Source: an uncultured Lachnospiraceae bacterium
Lineage (GTDB): Bacteria; Bacillota; Clostridia; Lachnospirales; Lachnospiraceae
Length of the DNA stretch: 64,000 bases
Assembly: GCA_947172645.1 (NCBI GenBank)
Contig: CAMWBY010000001.1
Coordinates: 186,001-250,000, forward strand
Direction: 5' to 3'
In this document: one piece after another, positions 44,533 to 52,993 of the stretch
Layout: every line of letters starts with the position of its first letter
Position numbering within the stretch: position 1 is the stretch's first letter
Notes under the pieces: generated by a model
What the model was told of the DNA's origin: nothing
The model's database searches: none
What the model saw: only the letters and a program-made list of their open reading frames with translations
Translations under genes and position numbers: made by a program

Positions 44533-45366
44533 TTAATCTTCCGCCTGCATTTTGACACAAATCTTATAGCAGTTAATTTTCGGCGCTTCAAATCCAACCA
44601 GTTTGATATCCTTCAGCTTCCCCTGGCCGATATAGGGCGCGGCAAGGCTTTCCGGTACGAAACTAATTCCGTCGAATGTAATCAGATAAGGAATCAGCTT
44701 TGTGCTGTTGTCAATCTCAAATCCAAACTGATAATGGGGCGGGAAGAGCTCCCTGATAAAAAACCCCACTTCCTGTAGTGCGAAATTACAATACAGATAG
44801 TTGGAGCCAATCAGCTCCTCCTTCGTAATTCCATGCTCATCATAAGTAGTATTCTCCCGTCCTGTCACAAGCACAAGACGGTCCGTGGCGAAAACATCGC
44901 AGGAAAATCCCGCGTGATACAAGGGCAGATAAGAATATGCCACATCCAACAGATGGTCCTGGACCGCCTGCAGTAAATCGCCCGAATGCCCGATGGTCAC
45001 CTTTACCGCATGATGGGGATGCTCCTTCATATACTCCTGAATCAGCGGAAAAAGATAACATTCATAAATCGTATTGGTTGTGCCAATCCGAAAAGTCTCC
45101 TGGTATTTTTTGAGGGAATTGACTTCCTGGATACCGGCGCTTTGTAATTCCAAAATTCTTCTGGCATAGAAAAGAAATGCCTCTCCTTCTTTGTTCAACG
45201 TTACTTTTCTCTTATTTCTGTCAAAAAGCGGTTTCCCCACTTCCCGTTCTAATTCTGCAATCCGGTTGGTCACCGTGGACTGTGCCACAAATAAAGCGTC
45301 CGCCGCTTTCGTAAAATTCCGGTGTTCCGCCAACATCAAAAAAGTCTGTAAAGTCTGTGTATCCAT
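44533..45366 (-). CDS. LysR family transcriptional regulator
   Basis: A 277-residue LysR-type protein. The N-terminal helix-turn-helix covers about 1-60 (FLMLAEHRNFTKAADALFVAQSTVTNRI), and an effector-binding domain follows. The ATG at 45366 has GGGAGGAG close upstream. It lies 20 bases after the GNAT gene and may be co-transcribed with it. Although amt is downstream, a strong terminator separates them, so control of amt is not implied. Ligand unknown. Confidence 0.9.
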   Translation of the reverse strand: MDTQTLQTFLMLAEHRNFTKAADALFVAQSTVTNRIAELEREVGKPLFDRNKRKVTLNKEGEAFLFYARRILELQSAGIQEVNSLKKYQETFRIGTTNTIYECYLFPLIQEYMKEHPHHAVKVTIGHSGDLLQAVQDHLLDVAYSYLPLYHAGFSCDVFATDRLVLVTGRENTTYDEHGITKEELIGSNYLYCNFALQEVGFFIRELFPPHYQFGFEIDNSTKLIPYLITFDGISFVPESLAAPYIGQGKLKDIKLVGFEAPKINCYKICVKMQAED

Positions 45367-45386
45367 ACTTCTCCTCCCGGAACATT

Positions 45387-46298
45387 TCACATCCCGTCTG
45401 CGTCAATAATTTTTTTCGTTCCATTCCGGTACAAATCGTACACGCCATCTTCTAATTCTACTTTTTCTGCCCATTTAAAGCCCAGTTTCCGGCACAATGC
45501 CGCCGATTTCCCGTTCCCTTCCATCACCAATGCCTGCAGCCTGTCGAATCCCAATTCCTCCCTGGCATAGTCAACAATCGCGCAGCACACTTCATAAGCA
45601 TATCCCTGCCTCTGCCACGGCACGCCGATTACGAACCCTAGCTCCGGCAAATCAAATCCTTCCCGCCAATTTATGCCTGCCCGTCCGATTACCGTTCCGT
45701 CTTTCGTAAGTACCGTCCACATACCATAGCCGTAAAAAGAATATACCTTCTCACGATAATCCTTGATGTAAGCAATCTCCTCAGCCCTGTCGGCATACAA
45801 CCCCTCCATATATTTTGTAATATCGGGTTCAGCATAGATATCATAAAAACTGTCTGTATCGTCCTCAATGGTCTCTCGGACTATACATCGTTTTGTTGTA
45901 AGAATCTCCCACGGCAGCCCCGACAATCGGCGGTACGCCATATCCAATGTCTCATATCCCACTTCCTCTATCTTCTCAATCACATACAACGCGCCCCAAA
46001 AACCGGCATCCTGGTTTCCTTCATGGCGGTACGGCAGCACATACCTGCCTTCCTGCTCCATCATACGATATACTGCTTCGGAATCCGTGATATATAAAGT
46101 TTCATCCGCTGTGCCGTCCGCCACGTGTGAGTCCTGTTCCCACCCGCCTGTCCCTGCCCAGGTTCCTTCCCCACAATATTTTCTGAATATCGTTTCTACT
46201 CCATGTGCATGTAAGTCATCCGTCAATGTGCATCCCTCGCACAGAACTTTTTTCTGTAAAATATTCTGCTCTATCCACAATTCTGCTCTTTTAAGCAT
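45387..46298 (-). CDS. GNAT family acetyltransferase with an extra N-terminal domain
   Basis: A 303-residue protein. Residues about 135-295 are a RimJ/RimL-like GNAT domain (LTTKRCIVRETIEDD at its start, then VIGRAGINWR, ELGFVIGVPWQRQGYAYE for acetyl-CoA binding, and ALCRKLGFKW). Residues 1-130 are not recognised. They contain a short Cys pair region (CEGC) and a segment about the presence of one position per residue (YITDSEAVYRMMEQEGRYVLPY). AAGGAG precedes the ATG. It is just upstream of the LysR gene. Substrate unknown. Confidence 0.8.
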   Translation of the reverse strand: MLKRAELWIEQNILQKKVLCEGCTLTDDLHAHGVETIFRKYCGEGTWAGTGGWEQDSHVADGTADETLYITDSEAVYRMMEQEGRYVLPYRHEGNQDAGFWGALYVIEKIEEVGYETLDMAYRRLSGLPWEILTTKRCIVRETIEDDTDSFYDIYAEPDITKYMEGLYADRAEEIAYIKDYREKVYSFYGYGMWTVLTKDGTVIGRAGINWREGFDLPELGFVIGVPWQRQGYAYEVCCAIVDYAREELGFDRLQALVMEGNGKSAALCRKLGFKWAEKVELEDGVYDLYRNGTKKIIDADGM

Positions 46299-46523
46299 GT
46301 CTTGTCTCCTTCATATACTGTCCAAACGGCATAATAGCCCTTGCGCTCTTCTTCCTTTTCTATATAATATAATAGTACCGTGTCTGTCGGTTATACAGAC
46401 ATTTTACCACAAACACAGAATACTGTCCGGAAGCATATATACGTTGCAGCCAAATACCCATACGGTAAACCTGCATCCTATATCGCATTCCGAGAGTACA
46501 TGAATTTCAGAATGGAGGAAAAC

Positions 46524-47045
46524 ATGGCACAAAACCCTATTGTAACTTTCACTATGGAGAACGGCGACGTAATCAAAGCTGAGCTTTATCCTGATATCGC
46601 CCCTGTCTCCGTCAATAACTTTATCAGTCTGGTTCAACAGAACTTCTACGACGGACTGATTTTCCACAGAGTCATCAAGGGATTTATGATTCAGGGTGGC
46701 GACCCGGACGGCAATGGGATGGGCGGGCCCGGCTATTCTATCCGTGGTGAATTCGGGCAAAACGGCCATCCTAACGACTTAAAGCATACGGAAGGCGTCC
46801 TCTCCATGGCAAGAAGTATGCATCCCGACTCTGCAGGCAGCCAATTCTTTATCATGCACAAGACAAGCCCGCACTTGGACGGCGCTTATGCGGCGTTTGG
46901 GAAGGTGATTGAAGGTATGGAAAATGTCAACAAGATAGCCGAGACGGCAACCGATTATTCCGACCGTCCTCTTGAAGAGCAGCGAATGAAAACCGTCACT
47001 GTAGAAACTTTCGGCGTAGAATATCCCGAACCGGAGAAAATTTAA
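46524..47045 (+). CDS. Cyclophilin-type peptidyl-prolyl isomerase
   Basis: A 173-residue cytoplasmic prolyl isomerase. The core motifs are FHRVIKGFMIQGGDPDGNGMGGPGY, GVLSMARS and GSQFFIM, followed by LDGAYAAFGKV. The catalytic arginine is in FHRVI. No signal peptide is present. GGAGG is 5 bases before the ATG at 46524; the ORF is open from 46380 but without a site. The gene converges on the flagellin gene through a shared hairpin. Confidence 0.95.
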   Translation: MAQNPIVTFTMENGDVIKAELYPDIAPVSVNNFISLVQQNFYDGLIFHRVIKGFMIQGGDPDGNGMGGPGYSIRGEFGQNGHPNDLKHTEGVLSMARSMHPDSAGSQFFIMHKTSPHLDGAYAAFGKVIEGMENVNKIAETATDYSDRPLEEQRMKTVTVETFGVEYPEPEKI

Positions 47046-47071
47046 GATTTTACTGATGATAGAGTAGAGAA

Positions 47072-47102
47072 ATCCGGTGCGCCCTTCCAGGCAGCACCGG
47101 AT
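47072..47102. terminator. Hairpin between convergent cyclophilin and flagellin genes
   Basis: ATCCGGTGC pairs with GCACCGGAT around a 13-base loop. T tracts are weak on both sides, so it may also simply stabilise the ends of both mRNAs. Confidence 0.6.
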
Positions 47103-47106
47103 AAAA

Positions 47107-48261
47107 TTACTGTAACAAGGCCAAAGCGCTCTGATTGCCTTGGTTCGCCTGGGCGAGCATAGATTGTCCCGCCTGGGCAAGAATATTATTATTGGCATAC
47201 TTCACCATCTCCGTCGCAATGTCAGTATCTCTGATAGATGACTCCGCCGCCGTCGTGTTCTCCACGATATTGTCCAGATTATTGATTGTGTGTTCCAGGC
47301 GGTTCTGTATGGCGCCTAAGTTAGAGCGGGTCTCTGACACATCGAAAATAGCGCTCTTCGCAAAGGCATTCAGTGCCTGGAAATAACGGATATCGGGAAC
47401 CTTGTCAACCGCCAAAGCCTCCTCGGAACCTCCTGTAACCTCAGGAAGTCTATTGTTCCATTTGTTCGTAAGCTTATTCTTCACATTCTCATCTGTGATA
47501 GCATCATAAGAGAAACTATGAAAAACAGTCAGGTCTTCCGCTGACAGGACATGGCTGTGTCCCGGAGAGCCCCAAGGCTCAATCATATTTTTGTTAAAAT
47601 ATTCATATTTAGCCCATGTCGTGCCATTCCCCGGAATCCAATACGCAATCTCGCCATGAGGCCAATTAACCTCCCACGGCTTAGGGTTGTCTGTGACATG
47701 GCAGCGCGGGCTGTCGTTGTTCGTCTGATAAAAGATTCCCTTAGAAAGCGCACTGGCAATCAAGTCGTTGGTGCACATATTACCTATTGTAATAGCGATA
47801 TGCTGACCGGACTCCGCCCCTACCTGTAATCCCTTGCCTGTAAAAGAACCGTCCAACAACTTCTGTTCATTAAAAGTCGTGGTGGACTGTACACGGTCAA
47901 TCTCACTCATCAACTGCCTGACTTCCATTGTAATATATTCCCTGTCTACAGAAGTCAGCGTCCCATTTGCTCCTTTCACCGCCAATTCTCCCATACGCTG
48001 CAACATGTCGTGAACTTCGTTCAAAGCCCCCTCCGCCGTCTGCACACATGAGATGCCGTCCGACGCATTCGCTGACGCCTGGGTCAGTCCTCTCACCTGA
48101 CGACGCATCTTCTCCGATATAGACAAGCCCGCAGCATCATCCGCCGAACGGTTAATCTTATATCCTGAAGACAGTTTCTCCGTAGATTTCGCCTGATTTG
48201 CATTGGTCAGATTAAACATACGGTTTGCATTCATTGCTGTTATATTATGCTGTATAACCAT
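47107..48261 (-). CDS. hag: Flagellin
   Basis: A 384-residue flagellar filament subunit. The N-terminal D0/D1 region (1-160) starts MVIQHNITAMNANRMFN and has the flagellin helix SADDAAGLSISEKM. The C-terminal D1/D0 region (295-384) contains SNLGAIQNRLEHTINNL and ends QGNQSALALLQ. The middle (about 175-285) is unusual: rich in Trp, His, Tyr and Pro, with Cys162 and Cys187, and without HExxH. A sigma-D-type promoter lies 60 bases upstream. No other flagellar structural genes are in the window. GAGGT precedes the start. Confidence 0.94.
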   Translation of the reverse strand: MVIQHNITAMNANRMFNLTNANQAKSTEKLSSGYKINRSADDAAGLSISEKMRRQVRGLTQASANASDGISCVQTAEGALNEVHDMLQRMGELAVKGANGTLTSVDREYITMEVRQLMSEIDRVQSTTTFNEQKLLDGSFTGKGLQVGAESGQHIAITIGNMCTNDLIASALSKGIFYQTNNDSPRCHVTDNPKPWEVNWPHGEIAYWIPGNGTTWAKYEYFNKNMIEPWGSPGHSHVLSAEDLTVFHSFSYDAITDENVKNKLTNKWNNRLPEVTGGSEEALAVDKVPDIRYFQALNAFAKSAIFDVSETRSNLGAIQNRLEHTINNLDNIVENTTAAESSIRDTDIATEMVKYANNNILAQAGQSMLAQANQGNQSALALLQ

Positions 48262-48320
48262 AAAAATACCTCGTGATGCTGTCCTTGCATCTGAATCTAA
48301 ACTTCCCTGTTAAATTTATA

Positions 48321-48348
48321 TATCGGCTTACTTTTCTATAATCTTTAG
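48321..48348 (-). promoter_or_regulatory. Sigma-D (sigma-28) promoter of flagellin
   Basis: On the minus strand TAAA (48348-48345), a 16-base spacer and GCCGATAT (48328-48321) match the flagellar sigma factor consensus. It lies 60 bases before the flagellin ATG. Confidence 0.9.
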
Positions 48349-48669
48349 TATTTTTTATTTTAAATATAGCTCAAATAATTTATATATCCATAATCTTTCA
48401 TCACACATGCATACCGGGCATAATGAAGCCGCCACGGCCACAATAGTTGAACTATATAAGTACAATAATTCCCATAGTGCCCGGGCACATACCCTTATAA
48501 TTTTAGTACAAGCGCGTTCATGAATTGTTCATATTTATTTAAAAAAAACTTCACCCGGCAATCATTTTTTAGACATTTCTCCTTCGTATACTAACATCAT
48601 AAGATACAGAGACAACACAAACACAGATTATATCAAAGTTAACTGATTAATTAAAACTTTTTCATAATA

Positions 48670-48730
48670 ATGCCAAGTAAAGATTTTCTTTACTTGGCAT
48701 CCTCCCTTTTTAGGGAGTTTTTTTATTTTT
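48670..48730 (+). terminator. Orphan hairpin plus intrinsic terminator
   Basis: ATGCCAAGTAAAG and CTTTACTTGGCAT form a perfect 13-base stem (48670-48700). Directly after, CTCCC and GGGAG form a second stem with a T tract to 48730. No plus-strand gene precedes it, since flagellin points away. It may end a small RNA transcript. Confidence 0.7.
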
Positions 48731-48772
48731 ATGTTTTTTGATTATTCATATATCCATGTATACAATTTTCTC

Positions 48773-48801
48773 TTGCTATACTCCCTTACCTATGCTATAA
48801 T
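48773..48801 (+). promoter_or_regulatory. Promoter of the AGCS symporter gene
   Basis: TTGCTA (48773-48778), a 17-base spacer ending TGC, and TATAAT (48796-48801), an extended -10. It predicts a transcript start near 48808 and a leader of about 140 bases. Confidence 0.8.
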
Positions 48802-48811
48802 AAGCGTTAAC

Positions 48812-48920
48812 AAAAAGCGCATACGTATATGCCACTTTCTAACATTACTACACGAAAGTATAAAATCAAATATTTTCCGAAATGTCAGCGTAGGCATATC
48901 TTTCATGTCTGCGCTTTTTT
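48812..48920 (+). promoter_or_regulatory. Structured 5' leader with terminator, candidate riboswitch or attenuator
   Basis: AAAAAGCGCA (48812-48821) pairs with TGCGCTTTTT (48910-48919). Inside it ATATGCC (48827-48833) pairs with GGCATAT (48893-48899). The outer 3' strand ends in a T run, like a terminator. The 3' part can also fold alone (AGCG...CGCT with GCAT...ATGT), so exclusive structures are possible. It does not match glycine, lysine, purine, T-box or preQ1 patterns known to me. Confidence 0.5.
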
Positions 48921-48948
48921 ACGGAAACAAGAGGAGGAGGAATTTATC

Positions 48949-50442
48949 TTGAACGGATTTTTTGCAGGGCTTGTTGATTCTATTACAAAAATCAACGGCG
49001 CAGTCAACAGTTTTGTCTGGGGTATCCCTATGTTGGTGCTCCTGGTCGGTACAGGCATTCTTATGACTGTACTCACAAAGTTTTTCCAGTTATCCCATAT
49101 CGGACATTGGTTCAAAAACACCATCGGCGGTATTTTTAGCGACAAACACATCACGAAACATACGGATAAGGAAGACAAATCTATCTCCCAGTTTCAGTCT
49201 TTGTGTACGGCGTTGGCCGCTACAATCGGAACCGGTAATATCGTAGGTGTTGCCAGCGCTTTAATTGCCGGAGGCCCCGGCGCAATCTTCTGGATGTGGA
49301 TTGTGGCGTTCTTCGGCATGATGACGAACTATTCCGAAAATGTACTGGGCATCTACTACCGCCGTAAGAATGAAAAAGACGAATGGTGCGGTGGCGCCAT
49401 GTACTACTTGAAAGATGGCCTTGGCTCCTACAAGGGCTGTAAACAGATTGGTGCGGTGCTTGCCGTATTGTTTTCCATCTTTTGCCTGCTTGCTTCTTTC
49501 GGTATAGGCAATATGAGCCAGGTGAACTCTATCTCCGCCAATATGGAAGCGGCATTCTCTATTCCCGCCGCAGTAACAGGCGTTGGGTTAATGATTGTCG
49601 CAGCATTGGTTATCGTGGGCGGCCTTAAGAGAATCGCATCCGTCACCGAAAAATTAGTTCCTTTTATGGCAATCGCATACATAATCGGCGCACTGGTAAT
49701 CTTCTTCGCAAACATTGACCAATGCGGCGCCATTTTCTCCGCTATTTTCAAGGGCGCTTTCGGATTAAAAGCAGTGGGCGGAGGTATTGTCGGCTCCGGC
49801 GTGAAGTTGGCATTGACATGGGGTATGAAGAGAGGCGTATTCTCCAATGAGGCCGGTCTTGGTTCATCCGTCATGGTTCATTCCAACTCAAATGTCAAAG
49901 AGCCTGTGCGTCAAGGTATGTGGGGAATCTTTGAAGTATGCGCAGACACGATGATTGTCTGTACATTGACGGCATTCTCAGTGCTTTCTTCCGGTCTTGT
50001 TGACTTGGAGACCGGCGCTGTTTTGAGCGAAGCGTCCGGTTCCGCTTTGGTAGGGGAAGCTTTCGCTACTATATTTGGCTCTTTCGGCCCTATGTTCATC
50101 GCCCTTGCCATTTTGCTTTTTGCCTTCTCCACAGTCCTTGGCTGGAGTCATTACGGTTCCAAGGCATGGGAATATTTATTCGGGACAAAGTCCACGATTG
50201 CATACAAGATTGTTTTTATTCTGATGATTTTCATCGGCGCAACCATGAACCTGAGTCTTGCATGGGACCTCTCAGATACATTTAACGGGCTGATGGCTAT
50301 GCCCAACTTAATCGGTGTACTCTGCCTGTCCCCGCTTGTTGTGAAAATCACCAGGAATTACGTTGACCGTGTTATCCGGAAAAAAGATGTGGAACCGATT
50401 CTCTCCGTCTTCCCGGAAATCAACTCTGAACATGCAGAATAG
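48949..50442 (+). CDS. Alanine/glycine:cation symporter (AGCS family)
   Basis: A 498-residue membrane protein with about eleven hydrophobic segments. Family motifs include SQFQSLCTALAATIGTGNIVG, GGPGAIFWMW, and MKRGVFSNEAGLGS. It takes up alanine or glycine with sodium ions. I place the start at TTG 48949, because GAGGAGGAGG lies 8 bases upstream and this gives the expected N-terminus (NGFFAGLVDSITKINGAVNSFVWG). The ORF opens 40 codons earlier inside the leader fold. A strong promoter and structured leader suggest regulated expression. Confidence 0.93.
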   Translation: MNGFFAGLVDSITKINGAVNSFVWGIPMLVLLVGTGILMTVLTKFFQLSHIGHWFKNTIGGIFSDKHITKHTDKEDKSISQFQSLCTALAATIGTGNIVGVASALIAGGPGAIFWMWIVAFFGMMTNYSENVLGIYYRRKNEKDEWCGGAMYYLKDGLGSYKGCKQIGAVLAVLFSIFCLLASFGIGNMSQVNSISANMEAAFSIPAAVTGVGLMIVAALVIVGGLKRIASVTEKLVPFMAIAYIIGALVIFFANIDQCGAIFSAIFKGAFGLKAVGGGIVGSGVKLALTWGMKRGVFSNEAGLGSSVMVHSNSNVKEPVRQGMWGIFEVCADTMIVCTLTAFSVLSSGLVDLETGAVLSEASGSALVGEAFATIFGSFGPMFIALAILLFAFSTVLGWSHYGSKAWEYLFGTKSTIAYKIVFILMIFIGATMNLSLAWDLSDTFNGLMAMPNLIGVLCLSPLVVKITRNYVDRVIRKKDVEPILSVFPEINSEHAE

Positions 50443-50494
50443 CTTTCGTCCAGTTTTTTAAACCGAAAAACACATATTTCTATTTCATGTGACA

Positions 50495-50535
50495 GGAGCA
50501 AAGATGAGAAACACAAATATTCTCTTCTCTGCTCC
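50495..50535 (+). terminator. Intrinsic terminator of the AGCS gene
   Basis: AGGAGCA...GAGAA pairs with TTCTC...TGCTCCT, followed by TCTTCTTT. It lies about 50 bases after the stop codon. Confidence 0.7.
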
Positions 50536-50652
50536 TTCTTCTTTATTCCTATTTGGAAATATGGATGTTTCTCCCATAATACACAGAATGTGGCACTCCA
50601 AAATAGGGCCATACTGTTGGCAGGATGCAACGGAATATAGTACAATAAAAAA

Positions 50653-50710
50653 AGTAAATTTGCTTCGCAAATTAACTTTACGAGTTCCGCTTCGCGAACT
50701 CGGATAAGCG
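50653..50710. repeat. REP-like palindromes, copy 2
   Basis: AATTTGC/GCAAATT with TTC loop, then GAGTTC.GC/GC.GAACTC with TTC loop, then GGATAAGCGG. The second part resembles 3432-3468. Confidence 0.55.
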
Positions 50711-50766
50711 GAGGAATTTCCTATTATATAAAAAGGTTAAAAAATTGTGCGAAGGACATAAGACAT

Positions 50767-51771
50767 GTGAAAAGAAGACACAAAATTCTGATAACGGTAT
50801 GTATCATATTGCTCCTGTTTGCCCTGCTGTACTGTATTCTTGTAAATTTTCTTGTGAGCGCCGCACTGGTTCCCTCTTTTATGGAGCAGTTGGAGGCTTT
50901 CGGACGAATTACGGATGAAAGTTATGCGGCGCAAGTGCAGACTTCCGATATCCAAGTCAACAGGCAGCTTGCGCTAAATCAAACCTTTGAATGGCTTAAG
51001 ACAGCACCCGCACAGACAATTTCAACGGTCAGCGAGGATGGTTATATTTTGGTTGCAGAAAAATTCTATACGCCGGGGAAAAATGAATCCGACCATCGGT
51101 GGGCGATTATCCTGCACGGATACACAGGATGGAAAGAAGAAATGTATCCCTTCGCCTACTGGTATTATAAGGAAGGCTATCAGGTCATCGTCCCCGACCT
51201 GCGCTGCCAGGGTGAAAGCGAAGGCGATTTCATCGGCATGGGATGGACAGACCACTACGACTGCAATCTTTGGATTGATTACATATTATCACAGGATGCA
51301 GAGGCCCGTATTGTAATCCATGGACAATCCATGGGGGCCGCCACCGCGTTGATGATGACCGGAGAAGAAAACCTTTCCGCGAACGTGTATGCCGTGGTTT
51401 CAGACTGTTCTTATACGGACGCCTACTCCATGTTTGGCGACAAAGTCACGGAATGGTTTCATCTACCTGCATTTCCATTAGTTGACTCAGCCCGCATTGC
51501 CCTGCTTCTCTGGGGAGGATATGACCTGGCGGACGCCTCGGCTCTCAATGCCGTTGCAAAGAGCAACACTCCCACTCTTTTCATACACGGCGCCTCCGAT
51601 GCAATGATATCTTCCGGTATGTCCGAAGATTTATATGCTGCCGCCGCATGCCCAAAAGAACTTCTTATCATAGAAGGCGCAGGGCACGCGCAGGCACAGG
51701 ATAAAGACCCTGCAGCGTATTATGGGACGATACGGGAATTTTTGCAGAAATATCTTGACGAAGCAAAATGA
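50767..51771 (+). CDS. Alpha/beta hydrolase with N-terminal membrane anchor
   Basis: A 334-residue hydrolase. One membrane segment (about 6-30) precedes an alpha/beta fold domain that probably lies outside the cell. The nucleophile elbow is GQSMGA, the acid is probably in HGASDAMIS, and the histidine is in EGAGHAQA. It resembles serine-aminopeptidase-like (S33/FrsA) hydrolases of Firmicutes; ester or peptide substrates are possible. The start is GTG at 50767 with AAGGA 10 bases upstream. It stands alone, convergent with fba. Confidence 0.85.
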   Translation: MKRRHKILITVCIILLLFALLYCILVNFLVSAALVPSFMEQLEAFGRITDESYAAQVQTSDIQVNRQLALNQTFEWLKTAPAQTISTVSEDGYILVAEKFYTPGKNESDHRWAIILHGYTGWKEEMYPFAYWYYKEGYQVIVPDLRCQGESEGDFIGMGWTDHYDCNLWIDYILSQDAEARIVIHGQSMGAATALMMTGEENLSANVYAVVSDCSYTDAYSMFGDKVTEWFHLPAFPLVDSARIALLLWGGYDLADASALNAVAKSNTPTLFIHGASDAMISSGMSEDLYAAAACPKELLIIEGAGHAQAQDKDPAAYYGTIREFLQKYLDEAK

Positions 51772-51780
51772 TGGGACAAA

Positions 51781-51798
51781 GCAGCACCCCTGCGCATA
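51781..51798. repeat. Partial copy C of the two-hairpin element
   Basis: GCAGCACCCCTGCGCATA matches the 3' end of copy A (3552-3567 region) and lies directly beside the fba terminator. The first hairpin is missing. Confidence 0.45.
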
Positions 51799-51802
51799 AA
51801 AG

Positions 51803-51834
51803 AACCCCGGCCTGTATTATCCCAGGCCAGGGTC
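51803..51834 (-). terminator. Intrinsic terminator of fba
   Basis: On the minus strand CCTGGCCTG pairs with CAGGCCGGGG around an eight-base loop, followed by TTCTTTTAT. It is 41 bases after the fba stop. Confidence 0.85.
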
Positions 51835-51875
51835 TTTCTATTCATTTCTTTTTACAGCTTATTGCCGTACATCTC

Positions 51876-52844
51876 TCAAGCTTTGCCATCAGAACCAAGA
51901 ACGTTCTTAATCTTGTGGGCAACCATCTCCTTAACAGCCTGGCGTGCCGGTTTCAGATACTGGCGAGGGTCGAAATGATCCGGATGCTCTGCGAAGTATT
52001 TACGGATATTACCTGTCATTGCAAGACGGATATCGGAATCGATATTAATCTTACATACAGCGAGTTCAGCCGCTTTACGAAGCTGCTCTTCCGGGATACC
52101 TACTGCATCGGGCATATCGCCGCCATACTGGTTAACCATCTTAACAAACTCCTGCGGTACGGAAGAAGAACCGTGAAGAACAATCGGGAAACCAGGAAGA
52201 CGCTTAATGCACTCCTCCAATACGTCAAAACGAAGCGGCGGCGGAACAAGGATGCCGTCAGCATTTCTTGTACACTGTGCTGCCGTAAACTTGTATGCAC
52301 CATGGGAAGTACCGATTGCGATTGCAAGGGAGTCACAGCCTGTTCTGGAAACAAATTCTTCCACTTCTTCAGGACGTGTATAGGACTCTTTACCTGCCTC
52401 TACAACAACTTCGTCTTCAACACCAGCCAATGTGCCAAGCTCAGCCTCTACAACCACACCTTTGTCATGGGCATATTCTACAACCTGTTTGGTCAAAGCG
52501 ATATTGTCCTCAAAAGATTTGGAGGACGCATCAATCATAACAGATGTGAAACCGCCGTCGATACAGGACTTGCACAGCTCGAAGCTGTCACCATGGTCTA
52601 AGTGAAGGGCAATCGGAATCTCAGGATTCTCTGCAACTGCTGCCTCTACTAACTTAACCAGATAAGTATGGTTAGCATAAGCGCGCGCCCCTTTGGAAAC
52701 CTGAAGGATAACAGGGCTCTTCAACTCGCCTGCTGCCTCTGTAATACCCTGAACGATTTCCATGTTGTTAACGTTGAATGCACCAACCGCATAGCCGCCA
52801 TTGTATGCTTTCTCAAACATTTCCTTTGTTGTTACTAATGGCAT
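51876..52844 (-). CDS. fba: Class II fructose-1,6-bisphosphate aldolase
   Basis: A 322-residue zinc-dependent glycolytic aldolase. It begins MPLVTTKEMFEKAYNGGYAVGAFN. ALHLDHGDSF supplies the catalytic Asp and a zinc histidine, VEAELG follows, and IVLHGSSSVPQEF and ICKINIDSDIR-like segments are present near the phosphate site. The ATG at 52844 has AAAGGTGG upstream. It has its own promoter and terminator and is probably highly expressed. Confidence 0.96.
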   Translation of the reverse strand: MPLVTTKEMFEKAYNGGYAVGAFNVNNMEIVQGITEAAGELKSPVILQVSKGARAYANHTYLVKLVEAAVAENPEIPIALHLDHGDSFELCKSCIDGGFTSVMIDASSKSFEDNIALTKQVVEYAHDKGVVVEAELGTLAGVEDEVVVEAGKESYTRPEEVEEFVSRTGCDSLAIAIGTSHGAYKFTAAQCTRNADGILVPPPLRFDVLEECIKRLPGFPIVLHGSSSVPQEFVKMVNQYGGDMPDAVGIPEEQLRKAAELAVCKINIDSDIRLAMTGNIRKYFAEHPDHFDPRQYLKPARQAVKEMVAHKIKNVLGSDGKA

Positions 52845-52916
52845 TGTTCTTACCACCTTTCTTAATTTTATAGTTATTATAACCGGCTGGCTGGCCGGAT
52901 ATTAATTACTGGTTTC

Positions 52917-52945
52917 ATTATAACCCAAAGCCTGTCCTTACGCAA
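52917..52945 (-). promoter_or_regulatory. Promoter of fba
   Basis: On the minus strand TTGCGT (52945-52940), a 17-base spacer and TATAAT (52922-52917). A second TATAAT-like site lies about 40 bases nearer the gene. Confidence 0.6.
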
Positions 52946-52993
52946 ACATATTCTAGGAAAATGTATCCAAAAATTTCAGGCAAAAATTTACTC

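Larger units (their letters stand above)
48262..48948. other. Long non-coding region between flagellin and AGCS symporter genes
   Basis: Reading left to right: flagellin leader and sigma-D promoter, A/T-rich sequence, a GC-richer patch at 48420-48500, a perfect hairpin plus terminator at 48670-48730 with no plus-strand gene before it, the AGCS promoter at 48773-48801 and its folded leader. A 73-codon ORF at 48731-48952 lacks support. Confidence 0.7.
50443..50766. other. Intergenic region with AGCS terminator and REP-like hairpins
   Basis: This 324-base gap contains the AGCS terminator (50495-50535), then a stretch with no clear feature, the palindromes at 50653-50703, and the leader of the hydrolase gene. 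Small ORFs here look spurious. Confidence 0.6.

Noticed and set aside
47632..47740. Metalloprotease motif in the flagellin central domain
   Set aside because: Histidines are many but no HExxH is present.
48812..48920. Glycine riboswitch or T-box before the AGCS gene
   Set aside because: Neither the glycine aptamer core nor a T-box TGG sequence could be found, although AGCS genes often have glycine riboswitches.
48731..48952. 73-codon ORF before the AGCS symporter gene
   Set aside because: No ribosome binding site, starts within a terminator tail and runs through the leader fold.
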